A stretch of 64,000 nt of DNA, taken from contig JAEYTP010000040.1 in the NCBI GenBank assembly GCA_023433945.1, forward strand, positions 1-64,000. Direction: 5' to 3'. Positions 26,088-35,089 of this stretch are shown piece by piece. The translations under genes were made by a program, and so were the position numbers. The number at the start of each line of letters is the position of its first letter. The stretch's first letter is position 1. The DNA is from Bacillota bacterium (lineage in GTDB: Bacteria > Bacillota > Clostridia > Acetivibrionales > DSM-1351). The notes beneath the pieces are model-generated. The model was not told the DNA's origin, ran no database searches, and saw nothing but the letters and a program-made list of their open reading frames with translations.

Positions 26088-28946
26088 TCAGATATTCGTT
26101 TTAGGTTTCTTTCTGTAGAACACTAGCACTATAAGTGATAGTATACTGAAAACGGAAACTGTCAAATACATCTGTTTAAAGCCTATATTGAGTGAGGCCT
26201 GGAAGGTATCCTCAATCACTGGCCCTAAATCGTCGATAGCCTTAAAATATGCTTGTTTGGACCTGTCAAATGCAGCTGGGACAGAATCCTTGAAAGCTTT
26301 CCATTCTGCTATCTTATTATTTAGATCATCTTTTGCCGTTGTAATCTCTGTTGCAGCAGATGTTAAATCAGTTTGCTTTTTCTTTGTATCAACTAGCTGT
26401 GTTTCCAACTCGGTCTTTTTAGCAGTCAAAGTGCTTATTTGAACTTCGAGTGCTGCCTTTTTGCTTTCGGTATCTGCAAGCTTTTTCTCAAGTTCTGTCT
26501 TTTCCTTAACAGCGGCATCATGCTTAGCCTGCAAGGTTGATATGGAGGTTTCCATTGCGGCAATATCTTCTTTGAGCTTATCAGGATTCTTCATGTATTC
26601 CTGCATCTTTTGCGCAATATCGCTTGGCATTCCGGAAGGACTGCTACCAGCTTGTGTACCACTGTTTGAGGATGTGTTCTGTGGAGCACTTCCAGAAGAC
26701 ACTTGAGCATTACTCGGAATCTGTCCATTATAAGGATTCTGGCTGTTGCCTGTGGCTTGAGTACTTCCTGTATCAGGAATTTGGCTACTTCCTGGCGCTT
26801 GGCTACCTCCAGGAGCTTGACTACTTCCAGTATTAGGGGTCTGGTTGGTACCTGTTGCTTGAGTACTTCCTGTATAAGGAATTTGGCTGTTACCTGGCGT
26901 TTGGCTACTTCCTAGAGCTTGGTTATCTACTGGAGCATGAATACTTCCTGGGGTATCACTGCTACCTGGCATTTGTCCATTATTCGGAATCTGGCCTCCG
27001 CTTGGCATCTGACCGCTAGTAATCATATCATATGCCTTTATCATCTGCGTAAGAGCAGTGTTTTGCCCTTTTAAGCCTTGTTCCATACCTGCAATTGCAG
27101 TCTCGAGCCCTGTAATACCTTTTTTCATACCATCTATGCCTTGTGTCATACCATCAACTGCTTTTGTCATATCATTTACAGCTTTGGACATGCTATCTAT
27201 CGGTTTTTGTATTCCTTCAATGGCTTTATCCATTCCAGAAACACCATCGCCCATTTCCTTAATTGTGCTGTCCATTGAGGTCAAGCCTGTGCTCATACCG
27301 TCTATACCCTTTTGAACACCGTCTTGTATTTTAACAACTACTGAAGGTACATTTTTATCAAACATATAGTCGGCTATTTTTTTTGTTTTTTCCACTATGT
27401 TTGTTACATCCGCTGATTGTAAATCCTTCACAATATCATCGGGCAAGGTTGTGTCACCTGTCATGTCAAAGTTCATATCTCCCATTTTAGAGAGGTCTGG
27501 AATATTTACAGCCTGTAGCTTATCTTTCATGTTTGGATCGTTCTTCATATCTTCAACGGTTTTTGAGATTTTATTTGCTTCTTGTGTAAAGGCCGCATCG
27601 GCTTCAGGCTTTGGCAGCATATTCATGAGGTTATCCTGTGCCGTAAGCCCCGCATTTGCCAAAAAGCCTATCATAATAGCTGGTGCAATAGTTGTGCCTA
27701 TTGAACGCATGAGGGATAGGGTTGCCAGTGCAGAGTTTGAGTCTTCCTGCTTTGTATTTGCGAGCATCATATAGTTTAGAGGAGAGCCCATTACAAATCC
27801 TAAGCCTGAACCAATAAGCGCCAAGCTGACTATTACTGTGAGAAGATTGCTTACCTGTGAGGCGATAAATGCTAAGAATAATGCACCTAACAAGGAAATA
27901 AAGAAGCCTCCCATCAGTACCTTCTTTGGGCCATATTTATCAACCAACTTTCCACTAGTTGGGGCACCAATACCAGTAAATATACCAAGAATTGTTACAA
28001 AATATCCTCCACTGCCGCTTTTAATGTGCAGTGCATTTTCTGAGAATTGCGGTACAAATATCATACCCATCATACATATTCCTACAAATGTAGCCACAAT
28101 AAGAGTAATTAGAATCTGTGGATTGGTAAAATAGCTAAGGTTTAATACTGGGTCCTGAGCCTTCCTTTCAATCAAGATAAATATTGGCAGCAATATTACA
28201 AAGGCTAAAAGGAAGGGGTATACATTTGTATTTTTGAGTGTCTCACTAAAGTTGAAGAAATCTATATTTTTCAAACCATACAAGAAGGATACAATCATTG
28301 TTACTATAATCAAAGTACCCAAGAAATCAATCTTTTTGGTGTCACCTGGTTTGTGAAGAGGAAGTTTAATTACTCCTAGTATTATTACTACTAAACAAAT
28401 AGGCAGATTTATATAGAAAAGGAACTGCCAGTTGTTTGAACCGAAGATATCAAGGATAGCGCTACCAAAGGTTGATCCGAGGATATTTGCTATACCATAA
28501 ACTCCTCCTATAATACCTAAAGCCATACCTCTTTTCTCTTCAGGGAAACTTGTTCCGAATTCTGCATTTGCTATTGGCATGATTCCGCCGCCGCCTATAG
28601 CTTGAATAACACGACCTGTAAGGAGCATTGGAAAGCTTGCAAAATCCTGTGAGAGACCGCATATAAGAGAACCTAGACCAAATAGTCCAATGCATATAAG
28701 ATATATGTATTTTCTTCCTAGTCTATCAGCTAGTTTCCCCGCTATTGGTATAGCGGCTGCATATGCTAAAGTAAATATATTAATCATCCATATGCCTGTT
28801 TTGTCGTCAACACCTAAATTACCCTGTATTATTGTTCTTGCAGGGGTTACAATGCCAGTATCAATAGCACCCATAAATATACCAAGTATATATAAGACTG
28901 CGATTAATGCCAAACCATTTGATTTTTTAGAACCTGTTTGCTGCAT
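26088..28946 (-). CDS. MFS DHA2 transporter with a ~490-residue loop before the last helix
   Basis: The protein has 952 residues, about twice the DHA2 norm. Residues 1-430 are the MFS core with GKLADRLGRKYIYL (motif A) and GIANILGSTFGSAILD (the motif C position). Before the final helix (about 927-945) comes a large insert: amphipathic repeats of the GMxxGIxxM type (about 550-632), a Ser/Gly/Pro/Gln/Thr-rich repeat (about 650-768), and a coiled coil (about 770-895). With an even number of helices the insert should face outside. ATG 28946 is chosen because AAGGAG lies seven bases upstream. It overlaps the tetR-like gene end by 20 bases. Confidence 0.88.
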   Translation of the reverse strand: MQQTGSKKSNGLALIAVLYILGIFMGAIDTGIVTPARTIIQGNLGVDDKTGIWMINIFTLAYAAAIPIAGKLADRLGRKYIYLICIGLFGLGSLICGLSQDFASFPMLLTGRVIQAIGGGGIMPIANAEFGTSFPEEKRGMALGIIGGVYGIANILGSTFGSAILDIFGSNNWQFLFYINLPICLVVIILGVIKLPLHKPGDTKKIDFLGTLIIVTMIVSFLYGLKNIDFFNFSETLKNTNVYPFLLAFVILLPIFILIERKAQDPVLNLSYFTNPQILITLIVATFVGICMMGMIFVPQFSENALHIKSGSGGYFVTILGIFTGIGAPTSGKLVDKYGPKKVLMGGFFISLLGALFLAFIASQVSNLLTVIVSLALIGSGLGFVMGSPLNYMMLANTKQEDSNSALATLSLMRSIGTTIAPAIMIGFLANAGLTAQDNLMNMLPKPEADAAFTQEANKISKTVEDMKNDPNMKDKLQAVNIPDLSKMGDMNFDMTGDTTLPDDIVKDLQSADVTNIVEKTKKIADYMFDKNVPSVVVKIQDGVQKGIDGMSTGLTSMDSTIKEMGDGVSGMDKAIEGIQKPIDSMSKAVNDMTKAVDGMTQGIDGMKKGITGLETAIAGMEQGLKGQNTALTQMIKAYDMITSGQMPSGGQIPNNGQMPGSSDTPGSIHAPVDNQALGSSQTPGNSQIPYTGSTQATGTNQTPNTGSSQAPGGSQAPGSSQIPDTGSTQATGNSQNPYNGQIPSNAQVSSGSAPQNTSSNSGTQAGSSPSGMPSDIAQKMQEYMKNPDKLKEDIAAMETSISTLQAKHDAAVKEKTELEKKLADTESKKAALEVQISTLTAKKTELETQLVDTKKKQTDLTSAATEITTAKDDLNNKIAEWKAFKDSVPAAFDRSKQAYFKAIDDLGPVIEDTFQASLNIGFKQMYLTVSVFSILSLIVLVFYRKKPKTNI

Positions 28947-29508
28947 AAGTTGTCTCCTTTTTGTCATTATAAGGTTGAGAATTTAAAAGTACTTCTAATG
29001 ATGGTTCTATTTCTGAAAAGTTATGCTCGCTATCAAAAGAATAGGATAGCAGTAAGCGAGCAATGATTTCGCAGAGAGCACTATCCTTTCCACCGTCAAC
29101 AATTTGAGCAATTCTATCGATTAATTGCTGACGAAGGGCAACTTTTCTCTCTTTTACCTGATGAAATTCAATATCGCTGGTGTTAGCAGGATATGTCTGG
29201 AACCATCGTCCATGAATACTGTTCATAAAAAATTGAAGCTGAGTATATATTTCATTTAGCTTTTCAATACTTGTTACAGGTGTTCTTAAGCAATGATCTA
29301 TCCTTCTCAACATGAGATTCCAGTCGCTCTGAAGTATCTCTGAAATTATTTCATTTTTGGAACTGTAATAGTTATATAGTGTACCTGTAGCTATACCACA
29401 TGTAGAAGCTATTTTTCGAATGTTCAGTTCTGTGTAGCCGGTTTCTTTTAGTAGCTCTCTTGTTACAAGCAGTATATCTTCTTTTACATTTTCTATATTC
29501 TTTGGCAT
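28927..29508 (-). CDS. TetR family transcriptional regulator
   Basis: A 193-residue regulator. The N-terminal helix-turn-helix is clear (LNIRKIASTCGIATGTLYNYYSSKNEIISEIL, residues about 24-56; the core is GIATGTLYNYYSSKNE). The C-terminal ligand domain is variable, as usual. It is the first gene of an operon with the MFS pump, a standard arrangement for ligand-induced efflux control. AAGGAGG lies five bases before the ATG. A perfect palindrome just upstream (29525-29541) is the probable operator. Confidence 0.92.
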   Translation of the reverse strand: MPKNIENVKEDILLVTRELLKETGYTELNIRKIASTCGIATGTLYNYYSSKNEIISEILQSDWNLMLRRIDHCLRTPVTSIEKLNEIYTQLQFFMNSIHGRWFQTYPANTSDIEFHQVKERKVALRQQLIDRIAQIVDGGKDSALCEIIARLLLSYSFDSEHNFSEIEPSLEVLLNSQPYNDKKETTYAANRF

Positions 29509-29524
29509 TTTAACCTCCTTTTTT

Positions 29525-29541
29525 TATGAACTACGTTCATA
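29525..29541. promoter_or_regulatory. Probable TetR operator
   Basis: TATGAACTACGTTCATA is a perfect 7-bp inverted repeat around a 3-base centre, 17 bases upstream of the regulator's start codon. Size and place fit a TetR-type autoregulatory site. Confidence 0.65.
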
Positions 29542-29638
29542 TTATCTACCCTTTTATGTCCTTTTTATACTAGTATAAATAACAAAAATAAGAACAAATG
29601 CAGTTAATCTTTTATGCGATTTTCATATAAGACAAGCA

Positions 29639-29676
29639 AAAAGGCTTAACCCCCTAAGAAGGTTAAGCCTTTTTGC
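29639..29676. terminator. Bidirectional terminator between tetR-like promoter region and yjfB-like gene
   Basis: AAAAAGGCTTAACC-CCCTAAGA-AGGTTAAGCCTTTTT is a 13-14-bp stem with A and T tracts, eight bases after the yjfB-like stop codon on the reverse strand. Confidence 0.88.
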
Positions 29677-29683
29677 CCGTCAC

Positions 29684-29860
29684 TTACACTCGGAAGTCAA
29701 TATTCTTTCCAAGATTGGGGCTTACACTTTGCTCCATCATCTGTGTCAAATCAGATGCCTGCTGAACAGAAGTGTTGATAGCCAGCTTTGTTACAGCAAT
29801 GCTCATCATCTGATTAGTAGATGCCTGAGCCATAGAGGTAGATAAAGCAGCAATATCCAT
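29684..29860 (-). CDS. YjfB-like putative motility protein (58 aa)
   Basis: A short gene with AAAGGAG eight bases before its ATG and a terminator straight after its stop. The product starts MDIAALSTSMAQASTNQMMS and continues with AVTKLAINTSVQQASDLTQMM, ending NIDFRV. This is the YjfB family pattern (small, helical, Met/Gln/Ser-rich). Members are annotated as putative motility proteins. A sigma-D/FliA-type promoter is visible upstream, supporting a link to the flagellar regulon although no flagellar gene is nearby. The molecular role is unknown. Confidence 0.85.
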   Translation of the reverse strand: MDIAALSTSMAQASTNQMMSIAVTKLAINTSVQQASDLTQMMEQSVSPNLGKNIDFRV

Positions 29861-29903
29861 TTAAATACACTCCTTTCTTTAAACCTCATTGCTTGGAATA
29901 TAT

Positions 29904-29930
29904 TTATCGGCAAAAAAAGATAGCGTATTA
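29904..29930 (-). promoter_or_regulatory. Sigma-D (FliA/sigma-28)-type promoter for the yjfB-like gene
   Basis: On the reverse strand TAAT (29930-29927), a 15-base spacer, then GCCGATAA (29911-29904). The consensus is TAAA-N15-GCCGATAT, so only two positions differ. It lies 43 bases upstream of the start codon. Confidence 0.7.
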
Positions 29931-30055
29931 ATATTGACATATTGTGAATTTTTGTCTTGAATTATTGAATTTTCCATAGTGCAAAAGTATAATCAACTTA
30001 AAGCTATAACACATATGCATTATTGTGTTGATATATTTTTATTGGATGAAAGTAT

Positions 30056-30131
30056 AGCACAGGTTTTGGAAAGTGAGACAGCACAGGTTTTTGAAAGTGA
30101 GACAGCACGTATTAGCTGTTAGAAAGTGGAC
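30056..30131. repeat. 24-bp tandem repeat upstream of the NAGPA gene
   Basis: AGCACAGGTTTTGGAAAGTG plus AGAC occurs at 30056-30079 and again at 30080-30103 with one change. A diverged third copy follows at about 30104-30131. The rest of the 322-bp gap holds the sigma-D-type promoter on the reverse strand. Confidence 0.75.
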
Positions 30132-30182
30132 ATATATTAAGCCGGTAAAAAGTTGTACATTACATAGTATGGGGGATAAAAA

Positions 30183-33017
30183 GTGAATAAATACAAGAGA
30201 TTAATTTGTGGTGCGATGGCACTTGCAATGGCGTTATCGTTGTTTCAAGGGCGAGGTGCAGCATATCAGACTATAGCCGAAAGCTCAGAAACAAACACTA
30301 TTACAACCGGTGTAACATTGCAAAATGTAACGAGATTTACTGACAAGGGCTGGGTGTACATAAAGGTATTAAAAGCGGATTTAAGCAATCCTAATGTTAA
30401 AGCAAAGGTGCTTTCAAGTAATGATTCTATAATAAATCTTGAAACTCTTACTACTCTTGCAAATAACGAGAAGTCAATAGCGGCAGTAAACGGCAGCTTT
30501 TTTATATGGTCACAGCAACAAGGTAAAGGCACACCAATAGGTCTGGGCTTTGAAGATAATAAATTAACAGGTAGTGAGTTGGATTGGAACACAGCATTTG
30601 ATAAAATGGCTAACCTGAATATTTTTACCGATGGTACCCTAGACATATCTTACTTGAAGTACCAGGAAAGAGTAGTAGCACCTAATGGAAATTCATGGCC
30701 GGTTGGTAGGATAAATAAGCCATATTATGATACATTCTCGGATTATCTTGTAATTCAAGATAGCAGGTACTCCAAAACTTCAGAAGGATTGTCCAACTAC
30801 TTCAAGGATTTTGTTGAAGTGGTGGTGGAGGCTGACAAGGTCAAAGAAATAAGACTTGCACAGCCATCTACAACTATTCCAACAAATGGGTATGTTATCA
30901 GTGCAAAGGGAGAAGCAGGAAAATTTCTGACAGATAACTTCAAGTTAGAAGATGATGTTAAAAGGCAGGTGGATTCCTCGGTTGATATGTCTAAAATACA
31001 AGACAGTATCTCAGGGGGCTCTCAGCTTATAAAGGACGGCAAAATAGTTAATAAATATACCTTTGGAGATGAGGGGCTTTATCCGAGGACTGCTATAGGT
31101 ATTTTGAAGGATAAAAAAACTATGGTAATGATTGTAACCGAAGGTAAGCAAACCAATAGCCCTGGATTAAATATGACTGAGCTGGCACAATATATGCAGG
31201 AAATAGGCTGCGATAGTGCCCTAGCTTTTGACAGCGGCGGTTCAACCACTTTAGTCGCAAGGTATGCAGGGGATAAAGAGCTGAGTGTTGTGAATACCCC
31301 TTCTGATGGTCAGCAAAGAAAAATAGCAAATGGGATAGGAATAATAAATACAGCTGATTCTGCAGGAATACTTGCTGGACTTATTATTTCTTCAGATGAG
31401 GAGAATGTATTTGTCAATGGAAGCAGAAAACTAGAAATAAAAGGATTTGATTCCAGTTACAATACGGCAAATTTCAATGTAAAAGATATAAAATGGTCAG
31501 TTTCTGGTGTATCAGGTTATGTAAAGGATAATGTTTTCTATGCAAAAAGTGTGGGAGAGGCTCAAATCACTGCAAAGATAGGAAATGTCAGCTCAAAGAT
31601 TAATATAAGCGTGCTATCGTCTCCAGTACGGCTTCAACTTAGCACCAAAAACATCTCAACTCTGCCTGGAAAGGGTACTGAAATCACCGTTTATGGTTAT
31701 AATAAAAACGGTTATGGCTGTACTATACTGCCAAGTGATCTGAAGTGGAAGCTAGTAGGATTAAAGGGTAACGTCGCAAATGGTATTGCTACTTTTACAA
31801 CAAGTGGACAGGGCTATGTTGAAGTAGCTTCAGGAAATACAAAAGCATATGTAATGGCAGATATTACACAGATGAAAAGTATTTATCAGGAAAGTTTTGA
31901 GAAACAGGGAATATCATTCAGGGTTTATCCGGAAAACGTTACTGGTAGTGCAATTATAACTAACGAAACGTTTGTAGAAGGTAAAAACAGCGCAAAGCTT
32001 ACATATGATTTTACTCAGGATATACAAAACAAGCGCGCAGCATACATGGTCTTAAGCGGAAGCGGGATTACACTGACGGAGGGTGCGATACAAGTATCCA
32101 TGAGTGTTAAGGGAAATGCTCAGAACACCAGCTATCTTAAGGCTGAGATTATTGATAATAAGGGCCAGCAACAGCTTGTAAATGTGAAAAAATCATTTAA
32201 TGGAAAGTGGGAGAGCGCTGAGGTGGATTTATCCAACATCAAGCTCCCTGCACGTCTTACAAAGCTATATATGATATGTGAAAATCCTGTACCGGAGCAG
32301 GGTATTATATACTTTGATAACTTGAATGTTATGCAAACTATAAAGACCCCCCAAGCAGCAAATAAGTATGCCAACTTAAAGGACACAACACCAGTAGATA
32401 CTGAAATGAAAAAAACTGCATCAGTAAGCAATGCAAATTCGTTTAGCATGACTATTTTCCCGCAGCTTAGAGCACCTAAAGACAAGGCGGAAACAGATAA
32501 AATAAGTAGTGTTTATAAAGCTATCAATAAAGAAAGTGAAATTGCAGTTGTACCAGGTAGCTTATTGACCGATAAAAATGGGAAAGCCCTGCTAAACACA
32601 AAAGGCGGAGTAATGTCTGGTAATAAAAAAAGTGCAGTTACATACAAAAACAATCTTATTATGCAACTATACATAAATGATACGAATAGCTTGAGAAGAA
32701 CCGAAGCAAGTGCTTGGAACTGGTTGCTACAAACACTTAAAGATAGTAAGCAGAAAAACATCTTTATAGTATCAAATATAAGTCCTTTTGATTTCTCTGA
32801 TGATAGGGAAGGTCAACTCTTGAGGGATACTCTGACAGAGTATGCTAAAAAAGGGTACAAGATTTACTTCATATCTTCTGGGGAAACAAACACCTCATTT
32901 ATGAATAGAGGGGTGAAATACATTACTACAGAGGGACTTGGAGACAAGAACACCACTAGGCTTGTGTTTAATATAAAAAATGGAGCTGTCACCTATTACA
33001 CAGTTACAGCAAAATAG
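30183..33017 (+). CDS. Secreted phosphodiester glycosidase (NAGPA) family protein, multidomain
   Basis: A 944-residue exported protein. Residues 1-27 are a signal peptide. Residues about 100-390 are a NAGPA domain, with AAVNGSFFIW, the TAIGIL stretch, GLNMTELAQYMQEIGCDSAL and AFDSGGSTTLV, and IANGIGII at its end. Around 400-560 are two Ig-like/BIG2-type modules (KWSVSG...AKSVGEAQITAKIG). Around 565-710 is a carbohydrate-binding-like jelly roll. The C-terminal ~200 residues look like a degenerate calcineurin-type phosphoesterase. NAGPA enzymes remove sugar-phosphate caps, for instance on wall teichoic acid or peptidoglycan. GTG start with GGGGGA upstream. Confidence 0.86.
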   Translation: MNKYKRLICGAMALAMALSLFQGRGAAYQTIAESSETNTITTGVTLQNVTRFTDKGWVYIKVLKADLSNPNVKAKVLSSNDSIINLETLTTLANNEKSIAAVNGSFFIWSQQQGKGTPIGLGFEDNKLTGSELDWNTAFDKMANLNIFTDGTLDISYLKYQERVVAPNGNSWPVGRINKPYYDTFSDYLVIQDSRYSKTSEGLSNYFKDFVEVVVEADKVKEIRLAQPSTTIPTNGYVISAKGEAGKFLTDNFKLEDDVKRQVDSSVDMSKIQDSISGGSQLIKDGKIVNKYTFGDEGLYPRTAIGILKDKKTMVMIVTEGKQTNSPGLNMTELAQYMQEIGCDSALAFDSGGSTTLVARYAGDKELSVVNTPSDGQQRKIANGIGIINTADSAGILAGLIISSDEENVFVNGSRKLEIKGFDSSYNTANFNVKDIKWSVSGVSGYVKDNVFYAKSVGEAQITAKIGNVSSKINISVLSSPVRLQLSTKNISTLPGKGTEITVYGYNKNGYGCTILPSDLKWKLVGLKGNVANGIATFTTSGQGYVEVASGNTKAYVMADITQMKSIYQESFEKQGISFRVYPENVTGSAIITNETFVEGKNSAKLTYDFTQDIQNKRAAYMVLSGSGITLTEGAIQVSMSVKGNAQNTSYLKAEIIDNKGQQQLVNVKKSFNGKWESAEVDLSNIKLPARLTKLYMICENPVPEQGIIYFDNLNVMQTIKTPQAANKYANLKDTTPVDTEMKKTASVSNANSFSMTIFPQLRAPKDKAETDKISSVYKAINKESEIAVVPGSLLTDKNGKALLNTKGGVMSGNKKSAVTYKNNLIMQLYINDTNSLRRTEASAWNWLLQTLKDSKQKNIFIVSNISPFDFSDDREGQLLRDTLTEYAKKGYKIYFISSGETNTSFMNRGVKYITTEGLGDKNTTRLVFNIKNGAVTYYTVTAK

Positions 33018-33151
33018 CATAATAAAATTACAGATATAGATTTAAATAACCAATCAAAATAGAATAACTGATATAAATTTAAATAACCAATAAAATACAA
33101 ATAAGTGATATAGATTTAATCAAAGAGTGTTATATTTATTTTTCTCTTGTG

Positions 33152-33181
33152 TTGACTATGTGCAGGACTTATTTATATAAT
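33152..33181 (+). promoter_or_regulatory. Candidate vegetative promoter for the methyltransferase/reductase gene
   Basis: TTGACT (33152-33157), an 18-base spacer and TATAAT (33176-33181), 48 bases before the start codon. Upstream (33030-33115) are three loose copies of a GATATAGATTTAAATAACCAA unit. I see no SAM riboswitch or T-box in the 211-bp gap. Confidence 0.55.
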
Positions 33182-33228
33182 TTATTGAACTAGTTTTATA
33201 AAACAAAAAAGGAATAGGTCAATTTGGC

Positions 33229-35007
33229 ATGAATTTATTGCAAAAAGAAGGCTATCTTTTATTCGACGGTGCGATGGGAACCTATTATGCTTCTCAAAAG
33301 GGAACCAAGCAAGCGTGTGAACTTGCTAACCTGAATGATAAAGATACTATTATGAAAATTCATAGAGAATATATTGCTGCAGGGGCTATGGCTATCAAGA
33401 CAAATACCTTTGGTGCAAATAGATTTGCTTTGGATTGTGATGATGCACAAAGAGAAAAAATACTGCGCTCAGGTTGGGACCTTGCGTCCATGGCAACACA
33501 AAATACAGAGGTTCAGGTTTTCGCGGATATAGGTCCGATTTCTTATAATGAAAGTGAAAATGTTGACATTGTATCTGAATACAAGCGGATATTGGATATA
33601 TTTATTTCTTGTGGTGCAACCAATTTTATTTTTGAGACCTTTGCACATTACACAGTTTTATTGGATTTAGCAGCATATATCAAATTGCAGGTGCCCCATG
33701 CATTTATTATTACTTCGTTTGCCGTATACCCTGATGGATATACCAGAGAGGGTATATTTTCTGAGGATATTCGCAACGAATTGTCAAAAAGCTCTTTAGT
33801 TGACGCTCTTGGCTTTAACTGCGTTTGTGGCCCATCCCATATGCTTAAGCTACTGGGGGACTTTGAAATTAACGGCAAGCCTATATCCATTATGCCAAAC
33901 GCAGGTTATCCACTTTCTGACAGGGGTAGAACTGTATATATTGATAACTCTGAGTATTTCTCACAGAAAATGCTAGAAATAAAAAATGCAGGTGTTAAGA
34001 TTCTAGGTGGTTGCTGTGGTACAACACCATCACATATTAAAGCAACAGCAGTTATACTCTCCTCTAACAAAAGTAAGTATAGCAAAGAAGAAAGAATCAG
34101 TATAAAGGATAACAGAGTATTCAAACAACAAAACGAGTTTGAACAAATACTATCAAATGGGTATAAGCCTATATTGGTTGAAATAGATCCGCCTATTGAT
34201 ACTGACTTTGAACATATGATGAGCTCAAGTATGATGCTTAAGCAGGCAGGAGCAGATATGATAACTATTGCTGATTCTCCCCTTGCAAAAGCACGCGCGG
34301 ATAGCTGTATGATGGCTGCAAAAATAAAGCGTGAGGTTAATATACCTACAATACCTCATATTACATGCAGAGATAAGAACCTTTTAGGAATAAAGGCTGC
34401 ATTGCTGGGACTCAATATTGAAGGTATTAGAAATGTACTGCTTATCACAGGAGACCCGGTTGCACAGGTAGAGAGAGCAAGTATTAAAGGTGTGTTCAGC
34501 TTAAATTCTACAAGATTGGCAAACTATATAACTAGCCTAAACAGTAATATTTTTGAATCAAGTCCATTTAAATTAGGTGCTGCGATAAACGTAAATGCCC
34601 CTAACTTTGATGCTGAGCTAAAAAGATGTCAAGCAAAGATTGAGAATGGTGTGGATTTCTTTTTGAGTCAGCCAGCTTATACACAATATGCCGTTAACAA
34701 TGTCAAAAAGGCTGTGGAAACACTAGAGGTTCCGTTATTTGCTGGCATAATGCCTCTGGTTGGTTACAAAAATGCTCTATTTGTTCACAATGAAATACCA
34801 GGAATTGAACTGGATGAGCAAATTGTGGAGAGGTTTAGAGACAAGGATAGGGAAGAATCTGAAAAGATAGGTATCGAGCTAGCAGGCGAGATTATTAATG
34901 AGATAAAAGACTTGGTAGCAGGCTATTATCTCATTACACCGTTAAAGCGGACTAGGGTAATCTGCGAAATAATCAGAAAAATAAAAAGTGATAATAATAA
35001 GATTTAA
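33229..35007 (+). CDS. Bifunctional homocysteine S-methyltransferase / methylenetetrahydrofolate reductase
   Basis: A 592-residue two-domain enzyme like B. subtilis YitJ. The N-terminal homocysteine methyltransferase barrel (1-285) starts LLFDGAMGTYY and carries the zinc ligands C198 (FNCVCGP) and C262-C263 (GGCCGTTPSHI). The MTHFR domain (about 300-590) shows LVEIDPP, ADMITIADSPLAKAR, PHITCRDKN and LLITGDPV, the last two being the folate and flavin regions. It makes 5-methyl-THF and uses a methyl donor to form methionine in the cytoplasm. The YitJ-type fusion is common in Firmicutes. It is monocistronic. Confidence 0.93.
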   Translation: MNLLQKEGYLLFDGAMGTYYASQKGTKQACELANLNDKDTIMKIHREYIAAGAMAIKTNTFGANRFALDCDDAQREKILRSGWDLASMATQNTEVQVFADIGPISYNESENVDIVSEYKRILDIFISCGATNFIFETFAHYTVLLDLAAYIKLQVPHAFIITSFAVYPDGYTREGIFSEDIRNELSKSSLVDALGFNCVCGPSHMLKLLGDFEINGKPISIMPNAGYPLSDRGRTVYIDNSEYFSQKMLEIKNAGVKILGGCCGTTPSHIKATAVILSSNKSKYSKEERISIKDNRVFKQQNEFEQILSNGYKPILVEIDPPIDTDFEHMMSSSMMLKQAGADMITIADSPLAKARADSCMMAAKIKREVNIPTIPHITCRDKNLLGIKAALLGLNIEGIRNVLLITGDPVAQVERASIKGVFSLNSTRLANYITSLNSNIFESSPFKLGAAINVNAPNFDAELKRCQAKIENGVDFFLSQPAYTQYAVNNVKKAVETLEVPLFAGIMPLVGYKNALFVHNEIPGIELDEQIVERFRDKDREESEKIGIELAGEIINEIKDLVAGYYLITPLKRTRVICEIIRKIKSDNNKI

Positions 35008-35089
35008 ATACAATTTTGTATTTTTATGATAAAATAGAATGTGCAATTTATATTATAAACTTCATTTATAATGCTGAAAGGATGGAAGT

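Noticed and set aside
28927..28967. A 41-base overlap between the tetR-like and MFS genes
   Set aside because: The true MFS start is the ATG at 28946 with a good ribosome site, which cuts the overlap to 20 bases.
33018..33228. Possible SAM riboswitch or T-box before the methionine-related gene
   Set aside because: I could not find the conserved helices or a terminator/antiterminator pair; only short direct repeats and a promoter are visible.
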